NCBI RefSeq assembly: GCF_003575975.1
Contig: NZ_QQXK01000006.1
Location: 1-64,000, forward strand
Direction of reading: 5' to 3'
DNA: 64,000 nt
Origin: Galactobacter valiniphilus
GTDB lineage: Bacteria; Actinomycetota; Actinomycetes; Actinomycetales; Micrococcaceae
Shown here: one piece after another, positions 42,528 to 51,482 of the stretch
Position numbering within the stretch: position 1 is the first letter of the stretch
How the letters are laid out: every line of letters starts with the position of its first letter
Translations under genes and position numbers: made by a program
Notes under the pieces: model-generated
The model's input: the letters and a program-made list of their open reading frames with translations, nothing else
What the model was told of the DNA's origin: nothing
Database searches by the model: none

Positions 42528-42988
42528 TGACTGAGAAGGATCCAGAGCGCATCACCCGGGCCGATCTCGGTTCGTGGATCTCCGGCCCGCCGCAGCTGAA
42601 CACGCAGGCGTACCCGGGGCAGCGGATGGGCCGCCCGCAGGCCGGCCCCGGATCCATCGCCCGCTGGGGCCGCCGCATCGTGGCGATCCTCATCGACTGG
42701 GCCCTCGCCTACGTGATCTCCCTGGTCTTCTGGGGCGGCAACGAGTGGGTCACCCTGAGCCTCTTCGCCGCCATGACGCTGCTGGGCGTGTGCCTGTTCG
42801 GCCACAGCATCGGCCACCGCCTGTTGGGCATGCAGGTCCAGAAGCTCAACGGCACCGCCGCCCGCCCGCTCGACGGCCTGATCCGCACCCTGCTGGTGCT
42901 GCTCGTGGTCCCGCCGTTCATCCAGGACGCCGACACCCGCGGCCTGCACGACCGCGCCCGCGGCACCATCCTGGTGCGCATCCGCTAG
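42527..42988 (+). CDS. RDD family membrane protein
   Basis: The 153-residue protein starts at ATG 42527. A polar, Pro-rich N-terminal segment (1-45) precedes the RDD domain. [24 protein letters not shown] holds the Arg and Asp-containing first helix, a second helix covers about 78-97, and [13 protein letters not shown] is the family signature. A third helix ([14 protein letters not shown]) is followed by [17 protein letters not shown]. The family is found beside glnA in many actinobacteria. Its role is unknown, although some RDD proteins act in ion transport. A terminator with a T-run follows. Confidence 0.9.
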   Translation: MTEKDPERITRADLGSWISGPPQLNTQAYPGQRMGRPQAGPGSIARWGRRIVAILIDWALAYVISLVFWGGNEWVTLSLFAAMTLLGVCLFGHSIGHRLLGMQVQKLNGTAARPLDGLIRTLLVLLVVPPFIQDADTRGLHDRARGTILVRIR

Positions 42989-43001
42989 TCCTCACCGCGT
43001 G

Positions 43002-43042
43002 AAGGCCGTGGGCCGCCCAGCACCGGCTGCCCACGGCCTTTT
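43002..43042 (+). terminator. Terminator after the RDD gene
   Basis: AAGGCCGTGGGC (43002-43013) pairs with 43029-43040 over 12 bp and is followed by T residues through 43042. Confidence 0.75.
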
Positions 43043-43140
43043 GTGATGCCCGACGGCGGGTGCCCGCCCCGCGCGGGCGGCGCGCCTCGCTGGGGCCGGG
43101 CCCCGCGCCGTCGGGCGGTGAAGGACCCCCGACAACGACG

Positions 43141-43174
43141 GTGGGCCGCCTCCCCGAACAGGGAGGCGGCCCAC
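43141..43174 (-). terminator. Terminator after the DUF4191 gene
   Basis: The arms 43141-43154 and 43161-43174 pair perfectly over 14 bp with a CGAACA loop, just beyond the minus-strand stop at 43202. Confidence 0.75.
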
Positions 43175-43201
43175 CGAGTGGTCTGTGGCCAAGCGTGCGG
43201 A

Positions 43202-43987
43202 TCAGCGCCCGCGCATGGCCTTGCGGTTAGGGCGCAGGCGCGTGGGGTCGATGCCCTTGGGGATCGGCGGCTGGTTCAGGCGCAGGGTGCTCAGGCGCTT
43301 GTCCACCGCGGCCACCTCCTGGCGCGTGATGGACTTCTTGATGCCCTTGGCGGTCTTGCGGACCTTGGCGAGCTCCACCTGGTCCTCGTGCTGACCGGAG
43401 TTGATGATGGTGACCGGCACGTTCTTCACGGCGCGCGTGATGTCGCGCTTGGCGCCCTCGACGAGCGAACGCACGCGGGTCGTGGGGCCCTCGGTGACGA
43501 GGACGACGCCCTGGCGACCGATGGCCATGTAGACGAGGTCCTGTGTGCGCGGGGAGATCGCGATGGGCTCGTCCTTGACGATCCAGCCGCGGCCCAGCGT
43601 GGACAGGGCGGCGCCGGCGGCACCGGGGCGACCGGCCATGCGGGCGAACGCGACGCCCTCGGCGCGGCGGTTCATGTACAGGGTGGCCAGGAAGAAGCCG
43701 ACCACCAGGCCGAGGATCATCCACAGGACCCAGCCGCCGAGCAGCAGGCCTAGGCCAGCGCCCACGGCACCGGCACCGAGGAAGATCGCCAGCATGATCC
43801 ACGGAAGGGCCGGCTCCTCCTCGCGGGTCATCTTGAAGACCTGGCCGATCTGGGCCCACCGGCCGTCACCGCCGCCGTTCTTCTTGCGTTCCTTCTTGGC
43901 GATCTTGGCCGCCTGCTTCTCTTCCTTCTGCTGAGCACGCAGTCGGGCGATCTGCTCCTGGGCGGTTGCGTCGAGTTTCTTGGCCAT
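43202..43987 (-). CDS. DUF4191 family membrane protein
   Basis: This 261-residue actinobacterial protein has an Ala/Lys/Glu-rich coiled N terminus (about residues 1-40). Two transmembrane helices lie at about 62-84 and 85-105 (PWIMLAIFLGAGAVGAGLGLLLGGWVLWMILGLVVGFFLATLYM). The cytoplasmic domain has the family core GRGWIVKDEPIAISPRTQDLVYMAIGRQGVVLVTEGP, which resembles a nuclease- or PH-like beta fold but has no proven activity. The C terminus is very basic. It is regularly found next to lipA. A TAGACT hexamer lies nine bases before ATG 43987. The function is not known. Confidence 0.9.
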   Translation of the reverse strand: MAKKLDATAQEQIARLRAQQKEEKQAAKIAKKERKKNGGGDGRWAQIGQVFKMTREEEPALPWIMLAIFLGAGAVGAGLGLLLGGWVLWMILGLVVGFFLATLYMNRRAEGVAFARMAGRPGAAGAALSTLGRGWIVKDEPIAISPRTQDLVYMAIGRQGVVLVTEGPTTRVRSLVEGAKRDITRAVKNVPVTIINSGQHEDQVELAKVRKTAKGIKKSITRQEVAAVDKRLSTLRLNQPPIPKGIDPTRLRPNRKAMRGR

Positions 43988-44055
43988 AGCGGCACGAGTC
44001 TACCGGAGCCGGGGCGCTCGTGGGGCCCCGGCGTCGAACCCGTGACGGCTTTCGC

Positions 44056-45087
44056 TCAGAGCAGGGAGAGGGCCTCCTGGCGGGCGCTTCCCTCGTCGGC
44101 GATGTGGGCCAGCGCCGCCGGCAGTTCCTGGCCGCTCGCGCGCATGGCGCGGGCCCAGAGCCGACCGGCGCGGTAGGAGGAGCGCACGAGCGGCCCCGCC
44201 ATGACGCCGAGGAAGCCGATCTCCTCCGCCTCCTGCGAGAGCTCCACGAATTCCTCCGGCCGCACCCAGCGATCCACCGGGAGGTGGCGCTGCGTGGGGC
44301 GCAGGTATTGGGTCAGCGTGATGATGTCCGTGCCGGCGGCGTGCAGATCCCGCAGGGCCTCGGAGACCTCCTCGCGCGTCTCGCCCATGCCGAGGATGAG
44401 GTTCGACTTGGTGATGAGCCCGGCCTGCTTGCCGTGCCCGATCGTGGCGAGGGAGCGCTCGTAGCGGAAGGCGGGCCGGATGCGCTTGAAGAGGCGCGGC
44501 ACCGTCTCCACGTTGTGGGCGTAGACCTCGGGACGGGACTCCGTGATGACGTCGAGCAGCTCGGGGCGGCCCGTGAAGTCGGGGATGAGCAGCTCAACGC
44601 CCGTGCCGGGGTTAACGGCGTGGATGCGGCGGACCGTCTCGGCGTAGAGCCACGTGCCCTCGTCGTCGAGGTCGTCGCGCGCCACGCCCGTCACGGTCGC
44701 GTAGCGCAGGCCCATCTCCTGGATGGAGCGGGCCACCTTCTCGGGCTCGAGGCGGTCGAGCGTGCTCGGCTTGCCCGTGTCGATCTGGCAGAAGTCGCAG
44801 CGGCGCGTGCACTGCGAGCCGCCGATGAGGAAGGTCGCCTCCCGGTCCTCCCAGCACTCGAAGATGTTGGGGCAGCCCGCCTCCTCGCACACCGTGTGCA
44901 GGCCCTTGTCCTTGACGAGGGTTTTCAGGCCCACGTATTCGGGGCCGATCTCCACGTGCGCGCGGATCCAGGACGGCTTGCGCTCCACCTGCACCGCCGC
45001 GTTGCGGGCCTCGACGCGCAGGAGCTTGCGGCCCTCGGGCGCGGGCCCCGCGCCCTCGGTCTGGGGGTTCACGCCGCAGCCGCTCAT
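44056..45087 (-). CDS. lipA: Lipoyl synthase LipA
   Basis: This radical-SAM enzyme inserts two sulfurs into protein-bound octanoyl groups to make lipoyl cofactors. ATG 45087 overlaps the lipB stop and gives 343 residues. The auxiliary [4Fe-4S] cluster Cys set is [12 protein letters not shown]. The radical-SAM cluster motif [10 protein letters not shown] follows. GVARDDL and the late Ser ligand in RSSYRAG are in the expected places. The substrate proteins include the lipoylated E2 SucB encoded at 47998-49743. Length and motif order are typical. Confidence 0.97.
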   Translation of the reverse strand: MSGCGVNPQTEGAGPAPEGRKLLRVEARNAAVQVERKPSWIRAHVEIGPEYVGLKTLVKDKGLHTVCEEAGCPNIFECWEDREATFLIGGSQCTRRCDFCQIDTGKPSTLDRLEPEKVARSIQEMGLRYATVTGVARDDLDDEGTWLYAETVRRIHAVNPGTGVELLIPDFTGRPELLDVITESRPEVYAHNVETVPRLFKRIRPAFRYERSLATIGHGKQAGLITKSNLILGMGETREEVSEALRDLHAAGTDIITLTQYLRPTQRHLPVDRWVRPEEFVELSQEAEEIGFLGVMAGPLVRSSYRAGRLWARAMRASGQELPAALAHIADEGSARQEALSLL

Positions 45088-45770
45088 GCCGACACCACCT
45101 GGCGGGCCTCGATGGCGAGGGCCGGGGCCAGCAGCTCGCCGAGGCGAGCGATCAGCGCCGGAGCCACCTGTGCGGGGGTGAGGTCGTGGCCGAGCTGCTC
45201 TGCCACGGTGGTGACGCCGGCGTCGGTGATGCCGCAGGGCACGATGGCCTCGTAGGCGTCGAGCGCGCAGTTCACATTGAGGGCCAGGCCGTGCATCGTG
45301 ACCCCGTCCTCGATGTGGATGCCGATGGCGGCGATCTTGGCGTCGGGCTGGCCGGCGCGACGGATCCACACGCCGGCCCGGCCGTCCACGCGCGTGGCCT
45401 CGATGCCGAGCCCGGCGAGGGTGTCGATGAGCGCCTGCTCGAGGCGATCCACGTAGTCCTTGACCGCCCCCGGATCCCGCAAGCGGACGATGGGATACAC
45501 CACGAGCTGCCCCGGGCCGTGCCAGGTCAGCAGCCCGCCGCGGTCCACGGCGATCACGGGCGTCCCGTCGGTGGGGTGATCGGAGGGCTGCGTGCGCCGC
45601 CCGGCCGTGTACACCGAGGCGTGCTCGAGGGCGATGAGGTAGCCGGGGTCGCCGGCGTCCCCGACGAGGCCATCGTGGAGGCGTCGCTGGAGTGCCCAAG
45701 CCTCCAGGTACGGGACGGGCTCCGGCGCGTAGCCGGGTTCCAACAAGGCGGGGGTGACGTGGGTAGCCAT
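45084..45770 (-). CDS. lipB: Octanoyl-[acyl carrier protein]:protein N-octanoyltransferase LipB
   Basis: It moves octanoate from acyl carrier protein to lipoyl domains, providing the substrate of LipA. The 228-residue protein has [22 protein letters not shown], the hallmark [19 protein letters not shown], and the catalytic pair: the Lys in [22 protein letters not shown] and the Cys in [14 protein letters not shown]. Its start is ATG 45770. It forms a two-gene operon with lipA, overlapping by four bases. Confidence 0.96.
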   Translation of the reverse strand: MATHVTPALLEPGYAPEPVPYLEAWALQRRLHDGLVGDAGDPGYLIALEHASVYTAGRRTQPSDHPTDGTPVIAVDRGGLLTWHGPGQLVVYPIVRLRDPGAVKDYVDRLEQALIDTLAGLGIEATRVDGRAGVWIRRAGQPDAKIAAIGIHIEDGVTMHGLALNVNCALDAYEAIVPCGITDAGVTTVAEQLGHDLTPAQVAPALIARLGELLAPALAIEARQVVSA

Positions 45771-45874
45771 GACGCGAAGCTAATCCCTCCGCGGGGGCCT
45801 CCGCGGACGCCGGACGCCCGGATCCCTGTGGATAAGCCGAACGCGGGGCAGGCTCGTTGCAACACACTGTTGTC

Positions 45875-47464
45875 ATGGAACACTCGCCTGACACCCGCAT
45901 CAGCTCCACCCATCGGCAGGGGCGCCATTGCGCCGACTCGCCGGGAATCACGGGGCCGGCGCGCCCCCGCGGCGCGGCGGCGGCGCCGCGAGGGGCGCCG
46001 CCCGACCCCGCCGGGGCCGACGCAACGGCGGCAACGTTGACGCAACCCGAGGCGCGGGCATTGGCCGTGGCCTCGCCGGCCCATGCCGGCTCACGCCGGG
46101 TGCTCGTGGGTGTTGGCGGGCAGGCCAGGGTCTGGCGCCAGGAGGGCCCCGAGGGGGCCGGGGAGGGGCACGACGACGGCGGCGGCCGGCTCGTGCGCGA
46201 GGGGCGGCTGACGCTCCCCGAGGCCTGGGACCATCCGCACCTCGTGGCGCTATTCGGGCCCACCGCCGACGACGCGGGGATGGTGATGGAGCTGGTCCCC
46301 GGCGGAACGCTCGAGGGGCTCATGGAGGCCAGGGGCGCCCTGCCCGTCGGGGAGGCGGTCACGCTGCTCGTTCCCCTCGCGCGGGCCCTGGCCCACCTGC
46401 ACGCCGCGGGCGTGAGTCACGGAGACGTGGCGCCGCAGAACATCATGTTCAGGGCCGACTCCTCGCCCGTGCTCATCGACCCGGGGTCCATCCGGCTGCC
46501 GGCGCAGGCGCCCGGGCCCGCCTCGACCCTCGGCTTCGCGCCGGAGGGGGAGGCACCGGGCACGGCGGGGGACGTGTACGCGTGGGGCGCCGTGGCGTGG
46601 TGGGTGCTGACGGGGGAGCTGCCCGGGCCGGCCAGCCACCGCACGCCGCTCATCATGCTGTGCCGCGAGCTGAGCCTGGCCACGGCCCGGCTCATCGAGG
46701 ATTGCGTGGACGCCGATCCGCGGGTGCGGCCGCCGGCCAGGGAACTCGCGGGCGAGCTGCTCGCGGGGGAGCGGCCCCGCCCCCTGGACGCCTCCGCAGC
46801 CGTCACGGCCGCCGGCTCGCCCCACATGCTCACGCAAGCGCCGCCGCCCACCGGGTGGCGGGCCGCGCTCGCCGCGCGCCGCGCGTCCGTGGCGGCCCGC
46901 CTGAGCAGGGGAAGCAGGCGTCGTCGGGCCGGGGTCTCTGCCTGGCGTGCCCCGAGCCGGTGGCTGTACGCGCCGGCGCTGGGACTGCTCCTCACGGCCG
47001 GGGCCGTGCTCGCCTGGCGAGCCTGGCCCGCGCCGCCCCAGGAACCGGCCGCGTCGCTCTCCCAGGTCTCCGCCGCCGAGCGCAACGCCGCCGCGGTGGG
47101 AGCGCTACCCGCCCTGGACCGGGCACGGACGGCGGCCCTGCGCGATCGCGACGAGGCGGCCCTCTCGGCGGTCTACGTGCAACAGAGTCCGGCCCTGTCC
47201 GCGGACCGGGCCACGATCACCGCCCTCCTGGAGGCCGGGCAACGCTTCGAGGGCATGGGATCGCGGCTCGAGGCGGTGCAGGCGGTGGGGGCCGACAACG
47301 GCGGGGACGTGGTGGTGCGTGCCGTGGCCGTCCAGGCCTCGTATCGCGTCACGGGACCCGGGAACGCGCCCACGGCGCTGATTCCCGGGAGCAGCACGCC
47401 GCTGCGCTGGACCCTGCGGCACGGGGATGAGGGCTGGCGGATTCTCGCGGTCCAACGCGAGTAG
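45875..47464 (+). CDS. Membrane-anchored atypical protein kinase-like protein
   Basis: ATG 45875 (MEHSPDTRI) gives 529 residues; an in-frame TTG at 45857 is possible. Residues 70-310 resemble a Ser/Thr kinase: a degenerate glycine loop ([10 protein letters not shown]), [16 protein letters not shown], the catalytic loop HGDVAPQN with D184 and N189, and LIDPGS with D202 in place of DFG. An APE-like APEGEAPG and the [15 protein letters not shown] helix follow. The Lys of the usual VAIK strand is not found; that region is a Gly/Glu-rich insert. One transmembrane helix (about 362-384) precedes an extracellular domain of about 130 residues (about 395-529). It could be an active atypical kinase or a pseudokinase sensor. 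Confidence 0.75.
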   Translation: MEHSPDTRISSTHRQGRHCADSPGITGPARPRGAAAAPRGAPPDPAGADATAATLTQPEARALAVASPAHAGSRRVLVGVGGQARVWRQEGPEGAGEGHDDGGGRLVREGRLTLPEAWDHPHLVALFGPTADDAGMVMELVPGGTLEGLMEARGALPVGEAVTLLVPLARALAHLHAAGVSHGDVAPQNIMFRADSSPVLIDPGSIRLPAQAPGPASTLGFAPEGEAPGTAGDVYAWGAVAWWVLTGELPGPASHRTPLIMLCRELSLATARLIEDCVDADPRVRPPARELAGELLAGERPRPLDASAAVTAAGSPHMLTQAPPPTGWRAALAARRASVAARLSRGSRRRRAGVSAWRAPSRWLYAPALGLLLTAGAVLAWRAWPAPPQEPAASLSQVSAAERNAAAVGALPALDRARTAALRDRDEAALSAVYVQQSPALSADRATITALLEAGQRFEGMGSRLEAVQAVGADNGGDVVVRAVAVQASYRVTGPGNAPTALIPGSSTPLRWTLRHGDEGWRILAVQRE

Positions 47465-47492
47465 GGCGCCGGCCGGAGGGGCCCCGAAACGG

Positions 47493-47530
47493 CCGAGGGG
47501 CCGGGACCGTGCGTGGTCCTGGCCCCTCGG
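47493..47530. terminator. Terminator between the kinase-like gene and a convergent membrane protein gene
   Basis: CCGAGGGGCC-G-GGACC (47493-47508) pairs with 47515-47530 around a short loop with one mismatch, giving a 15-bp stem that can serve both strands. Confidence 0.75.
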
Positions 47531-47545
47531 GCAGATCGGTGTGGC

Positions 47546-47896
47546 TCAGTGCCAGAGCGTGGCGACGGCGATGTCGATGAGCGCCATGCCGCCCACGGCG
47601 TGGGCCAGGCCCGTGGAGACCGCTTCACCCTTGGAGGCCTTGCGGTAGCCGATGATCGCGGCGACCAGGATGACCAGCGCGATGACGACCTTGACGGCGA
47701 TCTTGATGTGGTTGACCGGGTGGTCGCCCGCCTCGGCGATGCCGACGAGGGCCAGGCCGGTGACGACCTGGGCGATGGCGCCGATGAACTGCCACTGGGT
47801 GACGGTCGGCTTCTTGAAGTTGGCGAGCCAACCGCCGAAGATCGCGGCGGCACCGAGGATGTGCAGGAAGATGAGGGCGTAGCGCAGGAAATCCAT
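47546..47896 (-). CDS. Four-helix small membrane protein of unknown function
   Basis: ATG 47896 (MDFLRYALIFLHILG) gives 116 residues with four hydrophobic helices (about 5-25, 38-58, 66-84 and 93-113). Loops carry charged residues (NFKKPTVTQWQ, EAGDHPVNHIKI, RKASKGEAVSTG). An His in FLHILG and a short topology recall small heme-binding membrane proteins such as DUF420- or CopD-like types, but no firm family is recognised. An upstream in-frame ATG at 47956 lacks support. A TAGAAT hexamer seven bases before 47896 fits a leaderless start. Confidence 0.8.
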   Translation of the reverse strand: MDFLRYALIFLHILGAAAIFGGWLANFKKPTVTQWQFIGAIAQVVTGLALVGIAEAGDHPVNHIKIAVKVVIALVILVAAIIGYRKASKGEAVSTGLAHAVGGMALIDIAVATLWH

Positions 47897-47909
47897 GGCT
47901 CCCATTCTA
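47896..47909 (-). promoter_or_regulatory. Leaderless-type promoter of the small membrane protein
   Basis: On the minus strand TAGAAT (47909-47904) ends seven bases before ATG 47896. This spacing is identical to those at map and at the RDD gene. Confidence 0.6.
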
Positions 47910-47940
47910 GAGCTCTTTTCGACGCCGTGTCGAAAAAAGC

Positions 47941-47980
47941 CCGAGGGGCCGTGCACCCTGGCGGATGCACGGCCCCTCGG
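47941..47980 (-). terminator. Terminator after sucB
   Basis: The arms 47941-47955 and 47966-47980 pair perfectly over 15 bp around a 10-base loop, immediately after the minus-strand sucB stop (47998). Confidence 0.8.
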
Positions 47981-47997
47981 CGGTGATGCTGCTGCGG

Positions 47998-49743
47998 TCA
48001 GAGACCCAGCTCGGCGGCGAAGTCGGCGCCCTCCAGGCGGGCCTTGATGGCCTGCAGGAAGCGGCCGGCGTTGGCGCCGTCCACCAGTCGGTGATCGTAG
48101 GTCAGCGACAGGTACATCATGTGGCGGATGGCGATGACATCGTCGCCGTCGGCGCCCGTGATGACCACGGGGCGCTTCTGGATGATGCCGGTGCCCAGGA
48201 TGCCAACGTTCGGCTGGTTGATGATCGGCGTGTCGAAGAGCGCGCCCACCGAACCGATGTTGGTGATCGAGAAGGTCGAGCCGGAGAGCTCGGCCGGGCC
48301 CAGCTTGTTCGTGCGGGCACGATCGGCCACGTCGGCGATGGCCTTGGACATGCCGGCCAGGTTGAGGTTGCCGGCGTTGGAGACGACCGGAACCAGCAGA
48401 CCCTTCTCGGTGTCCACCGCGAAGCCGATGTGCTCGGCGTCGTGGTAGGTGATCTCCTGCTTGGCCTCGTCGTAGGAGGCGTTGAAGGCCGGGAACTGCT
48501 TGAGGCCCTCGGTGACCGCCTGCGCGATGAAGGGCAGGTAGGTCAGGTTGACGCCGTTGTTGGCGGCGAAGGAGGACTTGGCGGCCTTGCGCAGCTTGAC
48601 GATGGCGGTCATGTCCACCTCCTGCACCTGCGTCAGCTGGGTGGAGACGTCCAGGGACTCGCGCATGCGCTGGGCGATGACCTGGCGGATGCGCGGGGCC
48701 TTGACCGTGGTGCCGCGCAGCTTGGCTGCCTCGGCCGACGGGGCGGCGGCGGGCTTGGCGGCGGCCGGGGCGGCAGCGGCCGGAGCCGGAGCAGCCTTGG
48801 CGGCGTCGATCGCGGCCTGCACGTCCTGCTTGCGGATGCGGCCACCCACGCCCGTGCCGGACACGGAGTTCAGGTCGATGCCGTTGTCGTTGGCGAGCTT
48901 GCGCACCAGCGGGGTCACGTAGCCGTTGGCCTCGGCGGCCGGGGCGGCCGGGGCCGGGGCGGCAACCGGCGCGGGGGCGGCGGCGGGAGCCGGAGCAGCC
49001 GCCGGAGCCGGAGCGGCCACCGGAGCGGGGGCGGCAGCCGGGGCCGGAGCGGCGGCCGGGGCCGGAGCGGCGGCCGGGGCCGGAGCGGCGGCCGGGGCCG
49101 GAGCGGCAGCCGGGGCCGGGGCCGGGGCGGCCGCAGCGGCGGCACCGGAACCGATGACGGCCAGCACGGCGCCGACCTCAACGGTCTCGTCCTCGGAGGC
49201 GCGGATCTCGAGCAGCTTGCCGGCCACGGGGGACGGGATCTCGGTGTCGACCTTGTCGGTGGAGACCTCGAGCAGCGGCTCGTCGAGCTCGACGTCCTCG
49301 CCGACCTCCTTGAGCCAGCGAGTGACGGTGCCCTCGGTGACGGACTCGCCCAGCTCGGGCAGCTTCACCTCGATGTCCTCGGCGGCGGCGGCCGGAGCGG
49401 CAGCGGCGGCGGGAGCCTCGGCGACCGGGGCCTCCTCGGCCACCGGGGCGGGCGCGGCGGGGGCCTCGGCAACGGGAGCCTCGGCGGCCGGAGCGGCGGC
49501 GCCGTCACCGGAACCGATGCGCACCAGCGGGGCGCCGACCTCGGCAGTCTCGTCCTCGGCCACGAGGATCTCCTCGATGATGCCGGCGACGGGCGAGGGG
49601 ATCTCGGTGTCGACCTTGTCGGTGGAGACTTCCACCAGCGGCTCGTCGACCTCGACGTGCTCGCCCACCTGCTTGAGCCAACGGGTCACGGTGCCTTCGG
49701 TGACGGACTCACCGAGGGCCGGAAGATTGACGGTTTCAGACAT
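47998..49743 (-). CDS. sucB: Dihydrolipoamide acyltransferase (E2), 2-oxoglutarate/pyruvate dehydrogenase type
   Basis: This E2 core enzyme transfers the acyl group from lipoyl-lysine to CoA. The 581-residue protein has two lipoyl domains (about residues 2-77 and 123-199), each with the modified Lys in [12 protein letters not shown] long Ala/Pro linker (about 201-270) is built of PAPAA-type repeats. The peripheral subunit-binding domain ([33 protein letters not shown]) precedes the catalytic domain ending in the active-site [16 protein letters not shown]. Whether it serves 2-oxoglutarate or pyruvate dehydrogenase, or both as in other actinobacteria, is not decided by sequence. lpd lies upstream in the same operon. 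Confidence 0.93.
   Translation of the reverse strand: MSETVNLPALGESVTEGTVTRWLKQVGEHVEVDEPLVEVSTDKVDTEIPSPVAGIIEEILVAEDETAEVGAPLVRIGSGDGAAAPAAEAPVAEAPAAPAPVAEEAPVAEAPAAAAAPAAAAEDIEVKLPELGESVTEGTVTRWLKEVGEDVELDEPLLEVSTDKVDTEIPSPVAGKLLEIRASEDETVEVGAVLAVIGSGAAAAAAPAPAPAAAPAPAAAPAPAAAPAPAAAPAPAAAPAPVAAPAPAAAPAPAAAPAPVAAPAPAAPAAEANGYVTPLVRKLANDNGIDLNSVSGTGVGGRIRKQDVQAAIDAAKAAPAPAAAAPAAAKPAAAPSAEAAKLRGTTVKAPRIRQVIAQRMRESLDVSTQLTQVQEVDMTAIVKLRKAAKSSFAANNGVNLTYLPFIAQAVTEGLKQFPAFNASYDEAKQEITYHDAEHIGFAVDTEKGLLVPVVSNAGNLNLAGMSKAIADVADRARTNKLGPAELSGSTFSITNIGSVGALFDTPIINQPNVGILGTGIIQKRPVVITGADGDDVIAIRHMMYLSLTYDHRLVDGANAGRFLQAIKARLEGADFAAELGL
48940..49130 (-). repeat. Ala/Pro-coding tandem repeat in sucB linker
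   Basis: A run of near-identical 18-base units encoding PAPAAA or PAPVAA lies between the second lipoyl domain and the subunit-binding domain. Adjacent identical units make this region prone to slippage, so linker length may vary between strains. Confidence 0.8.
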
Positions 49744-49887
49744 GATGTCCCCGTTCTCCTCTTGTCTGCCCCGCGGCCCGTGCGGCCGGTACTGGGGCGT
49801 AGTGCGATGCGTGTGTAGTTCTTGGGCGATCGGGGCGGCCGGCGGCGTGCGGGCCGCGCGAGGTGACCGCCCCGATCGAAGACGGCG

Positions 49888-51267
49888 TCAGCCGTGCAGC
49901 GGCTTACCGGCCAGCGCAAGCGCTGCCTCGCCGAGGGACTCGTTCTGCGTCGGGTGGGCGTGGATGAGCGTGGCCACGTCCTCCGGGAAGGCCTCCCAGT
50001 TCACGATGAGCTGGGCCTCGCCGACCTGCTCGCCAAAGCGGCCGCCGATGCCGGTGACGCCGACGATCGGGCCGTTCTTGACGCGGATCATCTTGACCAG
50101 GCCGGAGGTGCCGAGGATCGAGGACTTGCCGTTGCCGGCCAGGTTGTACTCGACGGTCTCGATGTTGTCCTTGCCGAACTTCTCCTCGGCCTTGGGCTGG
50201 GAGTAGCCAACGGACATGATCTCGGGCTCGCAGAAGGTCACCTTGGGGATGTTGACGTCCTCGACGATGACCGGGTTCAGGCCGGCGATCTCCTCGGCGA
50301 CAAAGATGCCCTGCTGGTAGCCGCGGTGGGCCAGTTGCACGCCGGGGACGATGTCGCCGATCGCGTAGATGTTGCCGACTCCCGTGTGCAGGCGCTCGTT
50401 GGTGATGACGAAGCCGCGGTCGAGGGTGATGCCCTGCTCGGCGAAGCCGAAGCCCTCGGTGACGGGACCGCGGCCCACGGCGACGAGCACGATGTCGGCG
50501 GAGATGGAGGTGCCATCGGCCAGGGAGACGGTCGCCTGGTTGGCGTCCTGCTCGACCTTCTCGAAGAAGACACCGGTCTTGAACTTGATGCCCTTCTTCT
50601 TGAACTCGCGCTCGAGCACCTTGATGATCGCCGGGTCCTCGTTCGGGACGAGGGAGGGCAGGCCCTCAACGATGGTGACGTCGACGCCGAAGGAGTTCCA
50701 CATGGAGGCGAACTCGACGCCGATCACGCCGCCGCCGAGGACGATGGCGGAGGAGGGCAGCTCGCTCATCTCGAGGGCCTCGGTGGAGGTGATGACGCGG
50801 CCGGAGATGTCCAGGCCCATCGTCTTCGAGGTGGAGCCCGTGGCAAGAATGATGTTCTTGCCGGTGTAGGCCACGCCGTCCACCGTGATGGTGTTCGGGC
50901 CGGTCAGCTGACCCTGGCCCTCGATGACGTTGACCTTCTTCATCTTCAGCAGGCCCGTCAGGCCCTTGTGCTTGCCGGCGACGATGGAGTTCTTGTGATC
51001 GCGCACGGTGCCCAGGTTGATGGACTCGAGCGTGGTGTTCACGCCGTACTTGGCGCTCTCGCGGGCGTTGTCGGCCAGCTCGGCCGAGTGCAGGTACGCC
51101 TTGGTGGGGATGCAACCCGTATGCAGGCAGGTGCCGCCCAGCTTGGCGCGCTCCACGAGGCCCACGGTCATGCCCAGCTCCGTGGCGCGGATCGCGGCTG
51201 AGTAGCCAGCGCTGCCGCCGCCGAGGACGAGGACGTCGAATTCTTGCGTTGCTGCCGAGTCGGCCAC
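49888..51267 (-). CDS. lpdA: Dihydrolipoyl dehydrogenase (E3)
   Basis: This flavoenzyme reoxidises dihydrolipoyl groups with NAD. GTG 51267 behind AGGGAG gives 459 residues. The FAD-binding loop is VLGGGSAGYSAAIRA. The redox disulfide is in GGTCLHTGCIPTK; most relatives have Asn where this has His. The NAD-binding loop is IVLGGGVIGVEFAS, the second FAD motif is NIYAIGDIV, and the C-terminal catalytic His-Glu dyad is in HAHPTQNE. It is followed 144 bp downstream by sucB, and together with lipA/lipB this region gathers lipoate-dependent functions. Confidence 0.96.
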   Translation of the reverse strand: MADSAATQEFDVLVLGGGSAGYSAAIRATELGMTVGLVERAKLGGTCLHTGCIPTKAYLHSAELADNARESAKYGVNTTLESINLGTVRDHKNSIVAGKHKGLTGLLKMKKVNVIEGQGQLTGPNTITVDGVAYTGKNIILATGSTSKTMGLDISGRVITSTEALEMSELPSSAIVLGGGVIGVEFASMWNSFGVDVTIVEGLPSLVPNEDPAIIKVLEREFKKKGIKFKTGVFFEKVEQDANQATVSLADGTSISADIVLVAVGRGPVTEGFGFAEQGITLDRGFVITNERLHTGVGNIYAIGDIVPGVQLAHRGYQQGIFVAEEIAGLNPVIVEDVNIPKVTFCEPEIMSVGYSQPKAEEKFGKDNIETVEYNLAGNGKSSILGTSGLVKMIRVKNGPIVGVTGIGGRFGEQVGEAQLIVNWEAFPEDVATLIHAHPTQNESLGEAALALAGKPLHG

Positions 51268-51482
51268 GAAACGCTCCCTACTTCTCGATGCTTCGATGCG
51301 TCTGACGCAGGCTGCGGTCGCGGCCTGCGGGGATGTCGCGTGCGTGGACACACGTGTAGCACGCGCGCGGCGGGGATGACTATCTTCTGGTGATGGTAGT
51401 CGGTGCGCGCGGCGGGGTGCCACCACGCGTCGGCAGGCTCACGTCGGTGTGCTGTGCATCACACCGACGTGAGCCCGTGGCA
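51268..51482. other. Intergenic region between lpdA and pepA
   Basis: No gene is visible. It contains the pepA terminator hairpin (51437-51476) and, on the minus strand near 51375-51395, an AT-richer block with GATAGT that may be the lpdA -10 element. Confidence 0.4.
51437..51476 (-). terminator. Terminator after pepA
   Basis: The arms 51437-51452 and 51461-51476 pair perfectly over 16 bp with an 8-base loop, seven bases beyond the pepA stop codon. Confidence 0.8.

Noticed and set aside
47965-49818. A 617-codon plus-strand frame opposite sucB
   Set aside because: Gly/Arg/Ser repeats arise from the Ala/Pro repeat of sucB read on the other strand. The sucB motifs are decisive.
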